64,000 nt of DNA. Origin: Diadema setosum (lineage: Eukaryota; Echinodermata; Echinoidea; Diadematoida; Diadematidae). Positions 1-12,549 of the stretch are shown here, in pieces. The first letter of the stretch is position 1. Each line of letters opens with the position of its first letter. The position numbers and the translations under genes are program-made. The stretch spans positions 25,012,630 through 25,076,629 of the forward strand of contig NC_092705.1 of NCBI RefSeq assembly GCF_964275005.1, in the 5' to 3' direction. The notes under the pieces were generated by a model. It was not told the origin of the DNA, searched no databases, and was given only the letters and a program-made list of their open reading frames with translations.

Positions 1-971
1 ATTCCTCTATACAAACTGCATTTTGGTTGGAAAATGAAAGCTTTTCTGATGGAATTTGAGGGGACTATATTTCATTGGCTGCGTGTACCGAAAATAGGTG
101 ATTTTTTTGAGTGACGAGAACTCGTAGTCTGGCTTTGCGGACCCTTGGACAGAGTTTGAGCCGGAGAACCTGCCTTGAAAATTTGATGGATGAAAGGGTA
201 TATCTCACTTATTCAGGTTAGTGAATATAAAACACCTCATTTCTCCCAGCTATTTTACAGATTTTTTTTTTTTTGGAAATTTGAATTTTAACACACGTCT
301 CTATGGGGAATTATTTACCCGTGTGAGCCCCTTAGCGTTCGCGCCGCAGATCTAAAGCTCTCTAATGATATCGCGAAGAGAGCCACTTCAAATGAGATAT
401 GATGATATATGTCATAGCTGAATCACAACTTTTCAACCGGAATGCGCATGAAAACTTCCTAAAAAGTCATTTCGGGGATCAGAAAAGCAGGGCAACTCAC
501 GACTATTTATTCCTTCAAAGAAAATCATCAATTCTAATCCAGTATTAAATGTTCTACTACAGAATGAGCTAAGTATAGTCATCACTTAAAAAGTTTCACA
601 CTGAACCGTACACAAACCTGCACTGAATTTCCTTTTTTGTCATGAAATCAAAACGAACAAGCTGTATCATTTGCATCAAATCATCGCAATCTTGTAATAA
701 TCAAGGGATGATGACTGCCAGGGGAAAGGAAATTGCAGTTGCCAAATCATCGATCAGAAAAACATGACTGTAATCATGTTTTGGGTACATATCAGCAAAG
801 AATGGCGCGGTGCTGATGACACCATTATACGTTGACTCTTTCAAATTGCGTGTACGTATTCGATGAAAACAAGTGCAAATTAAGTGAAATCCCATGACGT
901 TCTAGTCACGTGTCCAATTTTTGTGAAACTTCCGTCAGTCAGTTCGTCATAATATCTATACCTCCTACAGG

Positions 972-1320
972 TTAAAGGTCTTGTTTACCTTTGGGAGCAG
1001 TGATTTAAAACAAAAATATTTAAGATATCACTTTTGATGCATATGTGTAGGTCAGTTGTATCACAAAACATCCTACCACTTTAAATTTTTGCAATGAAGT
1101 CTAAAATATAAGGAGATATTACTATTTTTCTTATTAAACCATAACTGTAGACGGCTTAGTCTGGAAACATTTTTATTATAACTATTGTTCACATTTTGTA
1201 TATTTTGTATCAAAATTTTACATTGGTTGTTTCTATTCCTAACTCACATTCTAGAACTATATTTTGAAGCACTAATGCTGGGTTTTTGTTTCATCTGCAA
1301 ATGGTAAATTATGCCTTTAA
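972..1320 (-). repeat. TTAA-bounded MITE family, copy 1 of 3
   Basis: A 349-bp copy of a family also present at 35290-35675 and 37796-38161, here in the opposite orientation. It starts TTAAAGGTCTTGTTTACC and ends GGTAAATTATGCCTTTAA, so the ends are imperfect inverted repeats bounded by TTAA. All copies share internal blocks such as GGTAGGATGTTTTGTGATAC (seen here in complement) and GATATCTCCTTATATTT. No coding capacity is visible, so it is a non-autonomous DNA transposon. The TTAA bounds fit piggyBac-type targeting, but the superfamily is inferred. Confidence 0.75.
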
Positions 1321-1628
1321 GGTCAAAATTCAAAACGATTTGGAGTAACGCTTTCTTAAATTACACTGAGAGTGATGTGGTCACAAAGAACATTCACATG
1401 TAAATGACATGTGAGATGAGTGAAATCCTTCAACTATATTAGCCAGTTCACAATTAGCTCATGTGCACTTTGGTACAAATCAGGACTACTTTCTTTCTCA
1501 GTTGGTTAGGCACTTCACTCGTTTTGAAAGCGGCATAATGCATAGTTTGTCAAACTTATTTATAGAATTCAAACTCATTTATAGAATCCATTTCCAAACA
1601 AAGAGTGAGCTACATAATTATAGACCAG

Positions 1629-2062
1629 ATTTGTTTTGTTTGTTCATTTCCATCTGAGAGATGGTTGGATAGCCCATATATATATTCAGCTACGTTAAGC
1701 TGGTCTTCCATGGGGTCCAGTTGGATGTGAGGTGGGACCACTTCACCGGGTTAAACCAGGGAGGTGGAAGAAAGGTTCCACCTCCCTGGTTAAACCAAGG
1801 AGGTACTATAGCATCTGCCTAGTACCTCCTTGACACCCTGCTCTTTGCGATGAATGAATGAGGCGGGATCTTTTACGTGCATGAGTTGTTACTCTCTCAT
1901 ACATGGGACCTCCATTTTATGTCCTATCCGAGGGAAAGAATGTTTTGCCTCTTGCTAGAGGGGACGGTATGCTTACACACAACATTGCTCAGTCCAGATT
2001 CGGGTTCGAACCCGGGCCGCGTGATCGTGAGCAGACGCGCTACCGACTGAGCCATCTCACCG
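1629..2062 (-). mobile_element. tRNA-derived SINE inserted in repeat R1
   Basis: Read on the minus strand, the head contains an A-box-like TGGCTCAGTCGGTAGCG (2038-2054) followed by a B box, GGGTTCGAACCC (2002-2013). This is the internal RNA polymerase III promoter of a tRNA-derived SINE. The body includes an inverted repeat built on ACCTCCCTGGTTAAACC, and the 3' side at about 1629-1650 is a low-complexity T/G tail on the plus strand. Comparison with the uninterrupted R1 copy at 44150-44590 shows it as an insertion. It is not a tRNA gene: no cloverleaf closes. Confidence 0.7.
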
Positions 2063-2211
2063 CCAGAATGGTCCTTTTGTTGTCATTTCGACAGGCGACC
2101 ACTTTCATTGTTTTGCACTGAATGCATCAACAACCCTTTTCATTTGATATTGCTAGCCAAGCTGCCATGTGGACGTGCTGACAAATAATCAACACATCAC
2201 AGATTATCTCA

Positions 2212-2665
2212 AGCCCTGTTTAAACAGACACTACCCAAAAATGTCGAGACAACGTCCGGAGAACAAAATGCCTCGCCTTGGGTAATAAAACCACAGGGGT
2301 ATCGTTCTAACATCAGACACACACCAAAAACCTTCTCCGGGTAGGTTTCCATGAACAACCTTCCCGTTCATGCGCGAGGTGCTGTGGTTACAATCCATGC
2401 AGATGATCGGCGAGTGGTTTGTTTGGACTTTTGAGCATGCGTGTTGAGTGTATGAAAGGAATGTGAACAGAAGATTTTGTCGGAGTAATGTCGAGGTAAC
2501 GTCGGGGTACTACCCTATAGCTGGCTAGAACACCTCGACTTTGGCAAAGTTACCGCGACAGCGTCAGAGCAACATTTTGCGGGGATGGTTAAAAAAAACA
2601 GAAAGGAGATGGTTCGGACGTTGTCGCTGTAACTCTGGTTTGAAATTCTCTGTTAAAACGGGGCT
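2212..2665. mobile_element. MITE with AGCCCTGTTT ends, inserted in R1
   Basis: The left end AGCCCTGTTTAAACAGA and the right end (in complement) AGCCCCGTTTTAACAGAGA form terminal inverted repeats. A second inverted pair, CGACAACGTCCG-like, lies inside each end. The element interrupts the R1 sequence between TTATCTCA and GTGAATTT, which are contiguous at about 44480 in the intact copy. At 454 bp with no ORF it is a non-autonomous DNA element. Confidence 0.65.
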
Positions 2666-2846
2666 ATGGGTGAATTTAAAAACCAACATGCCTGATCGTA
2701 CAAACGATTCCTTTCTTCATCTGCTCATGCGCAAAGCCGAACTGTGAACTGGGTTGTTGAAATCAGAACTCAACGACAGATGTGAAAGAAGTGTGTCTTT
2801 GCATAATTATTACAATTACCATCGCACATATGCAATTGTGTATAAT

Positions 2847-2902
2847 ACACACACACACATATCCACACACACACACACACACACACATATCCACACACAC
2901 GA
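2847..2902. repeat. (CA)n microsatellite
   Basis: Interrupted CA dinucleotide repeats with two internal ATATCC interruptions. The threonine/histidine- or cysteine/valine-rich reading frames here are products of the repeat. Confidence 0.9.
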
Positions 2903-3456
2903 ACAAACAAGCCCTGTTAGTGTGTTCGCTGTCAGCGGCAGAGTTTATCAAAGGTGATAATTCAGCTTGAAAGGGAATCTCTTTAAAACGAACTGGATTC
3001 TTGAAGAAGTATATATTAGTGTTTGTTTGTTCATGTTCTTTGTGTGTGTTTCTTATACATGTCCCTGTAATTGACTTAAGCCATGTTAGCAGTTGATGAA
3101 GCAAACACTCAATAGATTTTAGCTTCTCAGTGTTACAACCGAAACGTTGGCCTGATAAAGTGGGATCTTTTTGCCTTATAGGCCTTATATCACATTCACA
3201 AAATTGCATATGTCGCCACTCAGCCCACTTAAAGAGCTAGAAATGCACATGCATTACACTGATACAAAGCGTAATTTTCACACAAAATGATTGGTGATAA
3301 CTTGGAAGGATTGCACATGAGAGCAGCAGGACAGAATGTGAAGAGATGCGGGAGTCGGTTTGTGATGTTAAGGAAAGCTCATTTTCCCCACTAAGTGAAA
3401 AGCACAATAAATGAAAAACAGATACTGCGCGATTATATCATTCCGTTTGATATTTC

Positions 3457-3530
3457 AATTCAATTCAAATGCTTTTATTTTCATATAAAGTAACACAACA
3501 AGGTAATATACACAACGCTTACATGAATAA
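3457..3530 (-). repeat. LINE-type 3' tail fragment, copy 1
   Basis: The block beginning CAATTCAATTCAAATGC and running through ACACAACGCTTACATGA is repeated with few changes at 10741-10813. On the minus strand it ends in a (TTGAA)n-like motif, as CR1/L2-group LINE tails often do. No reverse transcriptase sequence is attached, so the assignment rests only on the tail and the repetition. Confidence 0.4.
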
Positions 3531-5592
3531 AAAAAAATCCACATAAATTTCAATAATACATAATACAATCATAGTAGTTTTGTCTTTATATTTCGATAAA
3601 TGAACTAAGTAAGCAAATAAAGTTATATTGTTTAGAGCTGTATCATGGAAAAGAGGTATCCACAACAGAAGCGAGGCTTGTAAATGTTGTGAATTACTCT
3701 GGAAGATAAGAAAGGGCATCTCAAGTTCAGTATTTAAACACTCCCATAGATTTGCAGTTCCATAAAATGGCATCATTGTAGAAGAAAAAAAATATATGAA
3801 AATAAGCAAACCTATAAAAGATGGCAAAAGTAAGTCTAAAAACAACACTGCAAATGGCAAAATGAGTTTTTCTGGTTTAATAAAAGTTGTATTTGCTGGG
3901 TGCACCATATTCCAGAAGTTCATAGCCAACCACGTTGTACGATCCATCTCTCTCTGTTCCCTCTTTGTGTTAGACTTGACAACGGTTCAGGAAAAATAGT
4001 TCACGTCACCCTCCCCTCCACCGCGATTTACTGGCGTCTCCGGAAGCTATACCGAGGCACTTGGGGGAAAATTAATCTCAGGGAGTTGTCTTGCGTGCTG
4101 GGTTTTTGAGACGACAGTTAACATCATACAAACCATGTGTCTCCCTCCTGTATGATATTGCTCGCAATAATGCAACGATTCGACAGGCGTAACGACAACA
4201 AATTTAAAATCGACAATAAGAGCAGCCCCCTCACTTGTGTCAATAAAACCTCCAAATCAATAAAAGGCAGTATTAGAGTGATATTACCCGTACTCCGCCC
4301 ATTTTGAGCATTTGCTGATCCGCAAAATGATGTCTCGCGCACACGCTGCCTGTCAAATTGAGACAAATGGACGGGACTAACCACGATAAAACGATGTGAA
4401 CGTGGAAATCCCTGCACTGCGTAAACCCGTAAATGTACCAATGTGGCTCGATGGATGGATGCCTGGCTCTCAGGGAAAATGGCGCAGGGGCGCTCGTGGC
4501 ACAATCTGCAACCTCGCCCAGAATGCGCCACAGATAAAACTACACGTAATTCCTAAATTCATCTTCTATACGACCTCGTTAATGTACATGCCCGTGTCTG
4601 CACTATCCAACATCCTATACAATTGTCGTTTGTCTTTTTTGTTCTCAATGTCACCAAAACTTCCCTAAATAAAATCATGGCATAAGATGTTAGTTCTCAA
4701 AAGAGAAACACAAATTAAAGGACGACAAGAGTACATCGCAGTGAAAGATTTGGGGGACGAAATGACGATAAAATCCAGCTGCGATCTTACTTCGTGAGCT
4801 TTCAATGAACGCATCGCTTTTTATGACATATATGCAGGTTTCACTAAACATATAGATAAAAGAAAGAAAATAGAGACGGGGAGATATAAGATTATAACTG
4901 AAATAGGAATCGTTCCAAGCTTTGGAGGTTAGTCTGCCATGGAATGTTTCAAAGTATAAAGGTCTGACGTCATGGTGGCACATTTTGTTCCCCTTCGTAC
5001 TACCAACTTCTCAGTCATCCACAAATTCTTGTTTGAAATGTATTATATTATGAAAATAAATATGACAGCACATTTTAGTGTATGTACTCTGTAACTCTTA
5101 TTTTTTTTTCTTGACTGATCTTTTTTAATGTTTTGCGTCAATTACTTCATAGCTATAAATAACCTTAACATTTTTTCCATATTTGTGTTGACTTTTCAAG
5201 ACAAAGTTAGAATAAGAAGATTGGAAGAATTCAAACATACACTATTTCAACGAAAGACAAAGTCACTAAAAGTTGGTAAACTATATGTCTTGAACAAGGA
5301 ATGTATTGTTACCATTCTCATCATTTAATACATTTTCACTCGTGATTGCTGTCAAAATATTCAAAATATTCTAATTAGCCGAGGATCCCATTGGCTGCTT
5401 GCAACTCTTCATATAAATATACTTCTCAATAAATACATCATTTTCAACAACAAAAAATATAAATGCATAAACATGATATTATGCAAACAAAAACAACAAT
5501 ATACATAATCTAAATATAGGTCTGAATCATACTCACAATATTGTAGCTGTATAAAAGCAAAGATGCGTGATATGTATATATATGTATACAAT

Positions 5593-5647
5593 ATATATAA
5601 TATGAGAATGTGATAAAAAAGGGTTTTTTTATCACATTCTCATATTA
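5593..5647. repeat. Perfect short hairpin
   Basis: ATAATATGAGAATGTGATAAA is followed within a few bases by its complement TTTATCACATTCTCATATTAT, next to (TA)n runs. Stem about 24 bp, loop about 6-8 bp. It could be a remnant of a snapback element. No function is visible. Confidence 0.7.
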
Positions 5648-5659
5648 TATTATGTATAT

Positions 5660-5664
5660 ATTGT

Positions 5665-5705
<41 letters not shown>

Positions 5706-5945
5706 TATAAGACTATAGAATATTCTTTCTTATGATAACTTTTAAATAGAAAGTTCTCTATATGGATAAAAGTTGTAATGTAATAACTAATATGACCTTT
5801 AAGATAGGGATTATTAGTTACTGGATAAATCATCGACAAATAGTTAAAACATACATGTAGGCCTACTTTGGTGACAGCCTCACCTTCACACGATACAGTG
5901 TCCCATCTCTGAAGATCTTAAAAATTAGGTTTGCATTTGTGCCTT

Positions 5946-6018
<73 letters not shown>

Positions 6019-6022
6019 TGAT
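5660..6022. repeat. (TA)n at 5667-5708 and (GT)n at 5951-6018
   Basis: Simple dinucleotide arrays. The GT array is about 68 bp and nearly pure. The tyrosine/isoleucine and cysteine/valine reading frames here are artefacts of the arrays. Confidence 0.9.
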
Positions 6023-6583
6023 CTATATCTACAACGGATTACTTTATTAATGTATGATTTGAATCAAATAAGGAGGTCAAGGGGGAAAGTGTGTAATATA
6101 TCGCAACAACATGAACACACGTGGGTACCCTAATAGATTGATTACAGCGTACTGAATGAAATGCCCCAAAATCGACCATGAAACTATAAATTGTGCATGG
6201 TCCGAGATCGTTTAGCAAAACACGCGATAAAAAAAAAAAATACATAGCGCACCAAAAGACATACAAAAAAAGCATGTTTCACCCACTGAACTCATGCACT
6301 CTCCCGATGCCTCGATGATGACAGAAAGTTGGAACAAGGAGGTATACCTCCTTGGTTGGAATAAAATCCTGTCAGGTCCACCACCTGAAAACTGCTACAA
6401 GTATATTCAATCTTAGTTAAAGGAATATAAACTTTACATGGACATGTGATGTATGCATATCGAATAGAAGACCGAAGATAATTCGATGAGTTGTTTTCAT
6501 TATCACCAGTGTTTTCGTTGCAGTGGATTGTCAAGTTTATGTATAATCACACAGGCCCCTATGTCTAAGTGTATGCGTACGTG

Positions 6584-6709
<126 letters not shown>

Positions 6710-8119
6710 GGCCTATATTTTTTAGATTTATTAATCTATTGGTCTTAACGCATTTTGAATCAACTGTCAGTCGAAAAAAATTTTGTTCCCGTCAAGTTTC
6801 CCAGATACTCAGCCGCGTTCTCGGAGCAAAACGTCTGACGCCCTACATATTTGTCAAAACGAAAATAATTGTTTACATCAAACTTTTCGAGAAAACTCTA
6901 TATAGCTTGCATTCAAAATGTCGCGAAGATGTTCCTGACGAGAGCTTCGGCACGTTGTCATCACCGCCTCGCCAGTCGAGCCGGCCGGTTATAGGCAGAC
7001 CGTCAGCATCAGCATGCGACGCACTCGCTCAACCCGCCTCAGCTCACGGACGTCCGAAAATAAACACGCGGATCAACCTCGTGTATTGTTATTGTTATCC
7101 GTGACGAAGGCTTCAATGTCTAGAGCTAATATCAGGGGCATTATTTTGGCAAGAGAAACATCGAGAGAAAAAGAAATACCACAGAGGAGATGAGCGAATT
7201 GAAACCCCGGGCGATCGATGATACATGACTTTGTTATCACACGCTCGAGTAGAGTGACAGACGACGATTGATGGTTACTGATGTCGCGATATGTCGGATA
7301 CTCGATACTGCGATATTACAAGTAGGGCCAGTTCGTAATGATCAACAATTATACCGTGATGTTATTACGCACAGTGATTGTACCAATTCTTCACAGAAAC
7401 ATTGAATTTGTCAAGACATTTAAGATGCAGAGAGCAGATGAAATACTCGCAATTCCCTCAAAGTTTCTATCAAGATTCCTTGTACAGTATATACGTAAGT
7501 GATTGCACTCAAACGATCAAGGGCGTGTTCATCGCAGCGTGAGTTGAACGTTTGTTGAATCGTGACGTCATCTACACAACTGTTGGAACAAAGATGTTCC
7601 TTCAATCTATGACATACGAACGTTATCTTCGCAAGTTCAGAGCATGGCGCTTGGAGTTTCTGTTATAGTTAAGATGCCTCAAATGTTGATTTGACTTGAT
7701 TTGATTTGAATTCCCATTTAAGAGTTGAAATGATTAGCTTTTGAACATGAAAACAGATCACCTCGCAACTCTACCAATGATTTCCACTTCAAAAAACAAA
7801 GCTTCACTAGATTCTCTGTCCAGAACTGAAAGAAAAACAAGAATGCAGCATTCTTCTCACCAATACAGCGCGTACGAGTCATATAGCACTGATGCGTTGA
7901 CATTACATGTGAATTAATTACTAAAACATCGATTTTAAGTGTCGTGTTTGATAAACCAATGGGTGAGTTGTGAGGTGATGACATCATCGTGTTGTGTTTG
8001 ATAAACCAATGGGCGAGTTGTCAGATGATTACATCATCACCTCATACCCAAGTTTGAAAATGTAATAGGCTAGTTGCGATCAGTATCGTTCTTTCGTGCA
8101 TATCGCCTGCATCAGCAAC

Positions 8120-8520
8120 TTTAAAGTGATGGTACAGTTTCGGATGAGATGGGACTTCAGATTTCCAACTTTTTTGATGAGGATTTTTTTAGATAATGAG
8201 AAACCTTTTATGAAATTTGAAAGGGCATACATTATTCTAAGAGGAATTCAAATATTATATGATAAAAATTGGTTTTGAAATGGCTGAAATATCCCCTCCC
8301 CCCAAAAAAAAATAAAAAATAAAATAAAAGATCGTAATAAAATGTGGGACCCTTCTTTCATTTGGATCGCTTTGTTTTACGTTGTTTTGGATATCTCAGC
8401 GATTTTCAAAACTTATTTTCATCAAATAAACTTTGAATTCCTCTTAAAATTGTATGCACTTTAACATTTCATAAAGTGGTTTCTAAGTATCTCACAAAAA
8501 TATTATGCTATCCCTCTAAA
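8120..8520. repeat. Palindromic MITE family P, copy 1
   Basis: Related to 18718-19101. Shared core: GGTTTTGAAATGGCTGAAATATCC on one arm (near 8270) and TTTTGGATATCTCAGCGATTTT on the other (near 8387), with outer arms also complementary (AAAGGGCATACATTATTC versus GTATGCACTTTAAC). The left end begins TTAAAGTGATGGTACAG. The right end is unclear. It is non-coding and folds back on itself. Confidence 0.6.
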
Positions 8521-8699
8521 CTGTTTTGTTTTGAATGAAACCTTTCTCCCTGTTTACTTTATATCCATACGACTTTAACAGGGGATATGATGGAGTTATG
8601 ACCAACCCACTTTTGTTAATATTTTACGAGTAACTCTGATTAAGAGTTGGTAGCTTAAGAACAGTGTTGGGGGCTGGGTGGCACAGAAGTTTAACATAA

Positions 8700-8852
8700 T
8701 AGGGAGCTTTAGATTTTAGACGCGCGGACGTTCAAAGAGAAAAAAACATGGTCTGAGCGTGCGCAGTAACTTGACGTGCGCTACTGCGCACGCTCAGACC
8801 ATGTTTTTTTTTCCCTTTGGACGTCCGCGCGTCTAAAATCTAAAGCTCCCTA
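8700..8852. mobile_element. Snapback (foldback) MITE, 153 bp
   Basis: Two arms of about 70 nt are almost perfectly complementary: TAGGGAGCTTTAGATTTTAG on the left and CTAAAATCTAAAGCTCCCTA on the right, through CATGGTCTGAGCGTGCGCAG near the loop. The loop is about 13 bp. TA at each edge is compatible with Tc1/mariner-type insertion. A short relative of one end, CTAAAGCTCTCTAAT, occurs near 351. A transcript would form a long hairpin. Confidence 0.8.
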
Positions 8853-9029
8853 ATAATGCAGTGGATACACCGGCGGGCATGTCAAGATTAAAATAATAAG
8901 AATGATTTTATGTCGAAATCAATGGAGGAACATGCAATACAGAACCATTCTAATACTTTGTCATTATAAGAGGCAGTTTATTTCTCCCCCGATTTCTGCA
9001 CAATCTAATCCGACATTCATCAATAATTA

Positions 9030-9044
9030 TGACACACACACACA

Positions 9045-9087
<43 letters not shown>

Positions 9088-9130
9088 ACAAAACACACAT
9101 AATATATGAGATTAAAACCTAAAATGGCAT

Positions 9131-9193
<63 letters not shown>

Positions 9194-9215
9194 TATACAT
9201 ACATACATACATATA
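9030..9215. repeat. (CA)n then (TA)n microsatellites
   Basis: CA array at about 9032-9086 and TA array at about 9134-9180, continuing into ACATA repeats. Nothing else is seen here. Confidence 0.95.
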
Positions 9216-10740
9216 CAGACACACACATATTATTTGTGCATTTGAAATTACGACACTTCCTTTGACTCGAACCTGTGTTACATCATTACGAATCAAATAA
9301 ATCAAAAACCTCTGGACTGCAGTAAGTATTATCAAATGTTCATGTGCGTGAAAACATGCGTGAAAACCTCCCATGTAGCGGAAGTTTGGAGAAAATTGCT
9401 GTTTGAGTAACAATTCGTGACTCCCGCCGTTTCGGTGAACATAGACAGTAAAAATCATACCAAGATATCATTTCCTGGGTATGTTCAAACGCAAATTGAT
9501 GTGACACAGTGTGAATCTAGGATAGCTGCACCACTCTCTTCCCATTTGAAAGGTGCTTCCTACTTTTCGTCATTCGCATCTTTGTCATTGTTCGACAAAA
9601 TTTGTGACTGAAATCATTCATGACGGGCCGATGTTCCCAAAGGAATACTGACACATTACAGAATCGTATGTTGCGGTGACAGTGTAAGACGGTGTATTGA
9701 CTATTCATAGGCCCGAAACTTGCTGGTACACTGTATCTAACGATCTGTGACAGTGGTGTCGTATAAAAACAATCCACGTTGTTTGTTTGTTTTTTTTTTT
9801 TTCTATTGCCAAAGAAACAATCAAAATATCAGAAAAAAACATACGAAGTTCAGTTGAACTTTATAATTGGACAAAAGCCCGAGCTATGGCATTTTAAAGT
9901 TTGAAGTCAGTCATATTTTCAATTTTCGCATGGTATCGGGTGTAACCACACATTCAAAATAGATTAGGATATTCTTTTAGGTGTAGTTGCTTCACATCCC
10001 TTTACTTTACTTGTTCGAAAACAGCAAAAAGCAAAACAAAACATACTGTGGCAACTACAATCAATAAGTCTTGAAAGTGATAGTTGCTACGCTATTCAAG
10101 AAAAAAAATATATGCCTATACAAGTCGTTCGCTTGCTTATCATTTCAAAGCATTTGTTTGTATTAGGTCATGAATATTCAGAGCATGTTTTAGTTACACA
10201 AGTTTTATTCAAGCCAAATGTCCCAAAAAGAGAACTAAATATTATGTAAACACCCCACAGGCAGAGATATGTGATGAATATGCTGAGAATATTTTAGTTT
10301 CACCACTCTTATTCAAACCAAATGTCCGTAAAGAACTGGTATAATGTAAACACATCAAAGCAATATCTCTGATTCTAAAGCAATTTGAGAGCACGTCTCT
10401 GACAAAATGATGTTCCGAAGCAATTGATAACAGACCCTAGTTACTTAGTAAGCCGATGTTATATACTTGTACATATCTATTTTGTTGTACCGGTATGTTT
10501 AAACATTTGCATAACTTATGAAGCTGTGCATATATACACGGTTTACACTCTAAATGAATTTCCTTTTGTGTGCTGCAAGTGAAAACAAACGAAACAAACG
10601 ATAACAATCTCATTTCGGTTTGTATCAGACACAGCTACACATACATACATACATCCACACACACAGACACACACAGACACACACACACATATGTTTATCA
10701 TGTGTTTATATCATATTGTTATTCGTCAATATGTCTTTTT

Positions 10741-10813
10741 ACAATTCAATTCAAGTGATTTTATTTGCATATAAAGTAATACAAAGCAATATACACAACG
10801 CCTACATGAGTAC
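10741..10813 (-). repeat. LINE-type 3' tail fragment, copy 2
   Basis: Matches 3457-3530: CAATTCAATTCAAGTG, then TATAAAGTAATACAAAGC and CACAACGCCTACATGAG. The similarity stops after about 75 bp. It has the look of a heavily 5'-truncated LINE tail in the minus orientation. Confidence 0.4.
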
Positions 10814-11563
10814 ATAATACTTTACGGAAACTTTGAATCACATTTTTTAGAGATGTCTAATGCAAAAGAGTCTCATGTTTATTACTATTATTGTTAACAG
10901 CATAGGTAGGAGTTATCATTTCGGATAATCATGGAATAGTACAAACAAAATCATTCATTACAAGCCACCATAAACACAAATAAAATGTCAATTAACTGAA
11001 ATATTCATACAATCAGCACACATTGTGCATTTTTATGTGTCGATCTTTCTCTGTACAGTATTTATAACGTGATATCATCACTTTGTAAACAAGATATAAG
11101 TCATACAAGTCGGTATAATACTGATTACCTTTTTTTAACTCTTTACCAGTGAAAGTGGGGAAAAAAGTCATTCTGATTATGCAAATCTGATTAGATTCAT
11201 TTTATGCTACGTGCGAATTGATTTTTTTTTGTGTGTGTGTCTAATTTCTTTACACATTAGTTCCATTAAGATAATATGGTATGATTTGTTTGATTTCTTT
11301 CTTTGTTCTTGTTGTCAATTTCAATGTCAAATTTGTCAATGAAATACTTTTCCTCATAAGACATTTAAATCTATGTCCAAAGTTTCTCCATACGTACTGT
11401 CAGTCTATTGACTGACGTATTTGAGTGCATGTAGACTGTTTGAGTGATAGTGGTGTGCGTTTTCAGGGAATGCATCGTAGTTTACTGTCACTGTTATCAT
11501 TTTATCATGGTAATCATTATTTTATCAGGGAAAGTGAAAATTTAAAATAAAAATCAATCGTAC

Positions 11564-11737
11564 CTTTGATTGACACGCCTTCCTCGGATGCGATATCCTC
11601 TCCGTGTGGTAGTACCTCATGCACTTGGGACGATCTCCCGTCGACGACGACACCGCTGACGACGGCGTGTGCGACGTCGTTGCGGAGATGAGGGAGAGGA
11701 TGACGATGGCGAGGGAAATGAAGTAGTACGTTGCCAT
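11564..11737 (-). CDS. NDP: Norrin (NDP-like cystine-knot ligand), signal-peptide coding exon, partial gene
   Basis: The exon encodes 58 codons and then a GT donor (GTACGA). Residues 1-22 (MATYYFISLAIVILSLISAT and on) form a hydrophobic secretion signal. Residues 38-58 contain KCMRYYHTERISHPRK and a second Cys before QSK, matching the start of the norrin cystine knot (human CMRHHYVDSISHPLYKC). Human NDP also splits after codon 58 in phase 0, so the exon boundary is conserved. Norrin is a secreted Frizzled-4/LRP ligand that activates beta-catenin signalling. The start at 11737 has a strong ACCATGG context. An in-frame ATG at 11800 follows an in-frame stop and would only add a leader that weakens the signal peptide. 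The exon with the remaining knot cysteines was not found between 1 and 11563, so it is either off the left edge or unrecognised. Confidence 0.86.
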
Positions 11738-12549
11738 GGTAACGCTGCGGGAAAATTTCGGACGAAGGAGACGTCTGCAGTGTTCCATGGCACTGTTCAT
11801 GTGATGGGTCGATTAGTCAGTGTGTCATCGGCAGTGATCGATATCTCTCGATAGACATTTAGATTTATTGCGAATGCATTTGCAGATGGGCAAGAGGTGT
11901 CAAGGAGTTCGTCAATCAGGCGATTAGATAATCAAGGGCACGGCTCCAAATCGTTTCTCCCTGACTGCTTGAACTGTAGTCGCGCCCGTTACTATGGTAG
12001 ACCAGAAAATCGCCAATAAATGAGTTGCAATATTTTATGTACGGTGACTTTGTAGTTTGACGACGTAACTTGGCGCAAAGTTGGAAATATCAGGAAAAGT
12101 CACATCTCAATCATTGTAGCAAAGACCACACTCTTGCGGGATGCCGTGGCGAAAACTATCGTAGACATTTCGGCGGACGCATAACAAAAGCAGGAATTAG
12201 CACCTCGAAGCAGCGCCGGCGGAAAGTCGGACTGGTCGTCGGGAACACGTGTGGTATGATCTTTAAGACTTCTGCGACATTTACATAATTATGTCTGCGT
12301 TCTCCCTCAAATCTCTTTTATCCTCTCCTCTCTACTGTCAAATGTGGCGCGTCAAAAGGACTTCTCTATTTCGATAGCAATCGCGGCGTACTCTCTCCGG
12401 ATGGCAGAGCGAAGTTTTCGTGACAACGTTCTTGCGTTCTTGGCCTTCTTACCGGGAGAGTGTCAGTCGGTTGACGGCGCAAGGTCGAAACGGTGCCTGG
12501 TTCGACCACCGCCTGTGCTCATTCCGGTGGAATGACGAGAACTTGTCCC

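Larger units (their letters stand above)
1455..2760 (+). repeat. Unclassified interspersed repeat (family R1), copy A, split by two insertions
   Basis: Homologous blocks are shared with 44150-44590 and 53690-55765: TTGGTTAGGCACTTCACTCG near 1503, the TTTTGCACTGAATGCA block near 2110, ATATTGCTAGCCAAG near 2148, and AACCAACATGCCTG then CTCATGCGCAAAG near 2682-2735. Here the sequence is interrupted by a SINE (about 1629-2062) and by a 454-bp inverted-repeat element (2212-2665). The uninterrupted copy is about 440 bp. No ORF of note. Superfamily unknown. Confidence 0.65.

Noticed and set aside
2030-2062. tRNA gene on the minus strand
   Set aside because: A- and B-box motifs are present but no cloverleaf closes, and the segment is the head of a SINE that interrupts another repeat.
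2763-3209. 148-residue minus-strand ORF
   Set aside because: Part of it is (TG)n-encoded Cys/Val repeat and the rest has no domain-like pattern.
3519-3947. 142-residue hydrophobic ORF on the minus strand
   Set aside because: AT-driven Leu/Ile/Phe composition; it overlaps a repeat tail and has no recognisable family motif.
6739-7104. 121-residue ORF with a GC-richer end
   Set aside because: No motif, no splice context and an irregular composition change. It could hide an exon, but nothing supports one.
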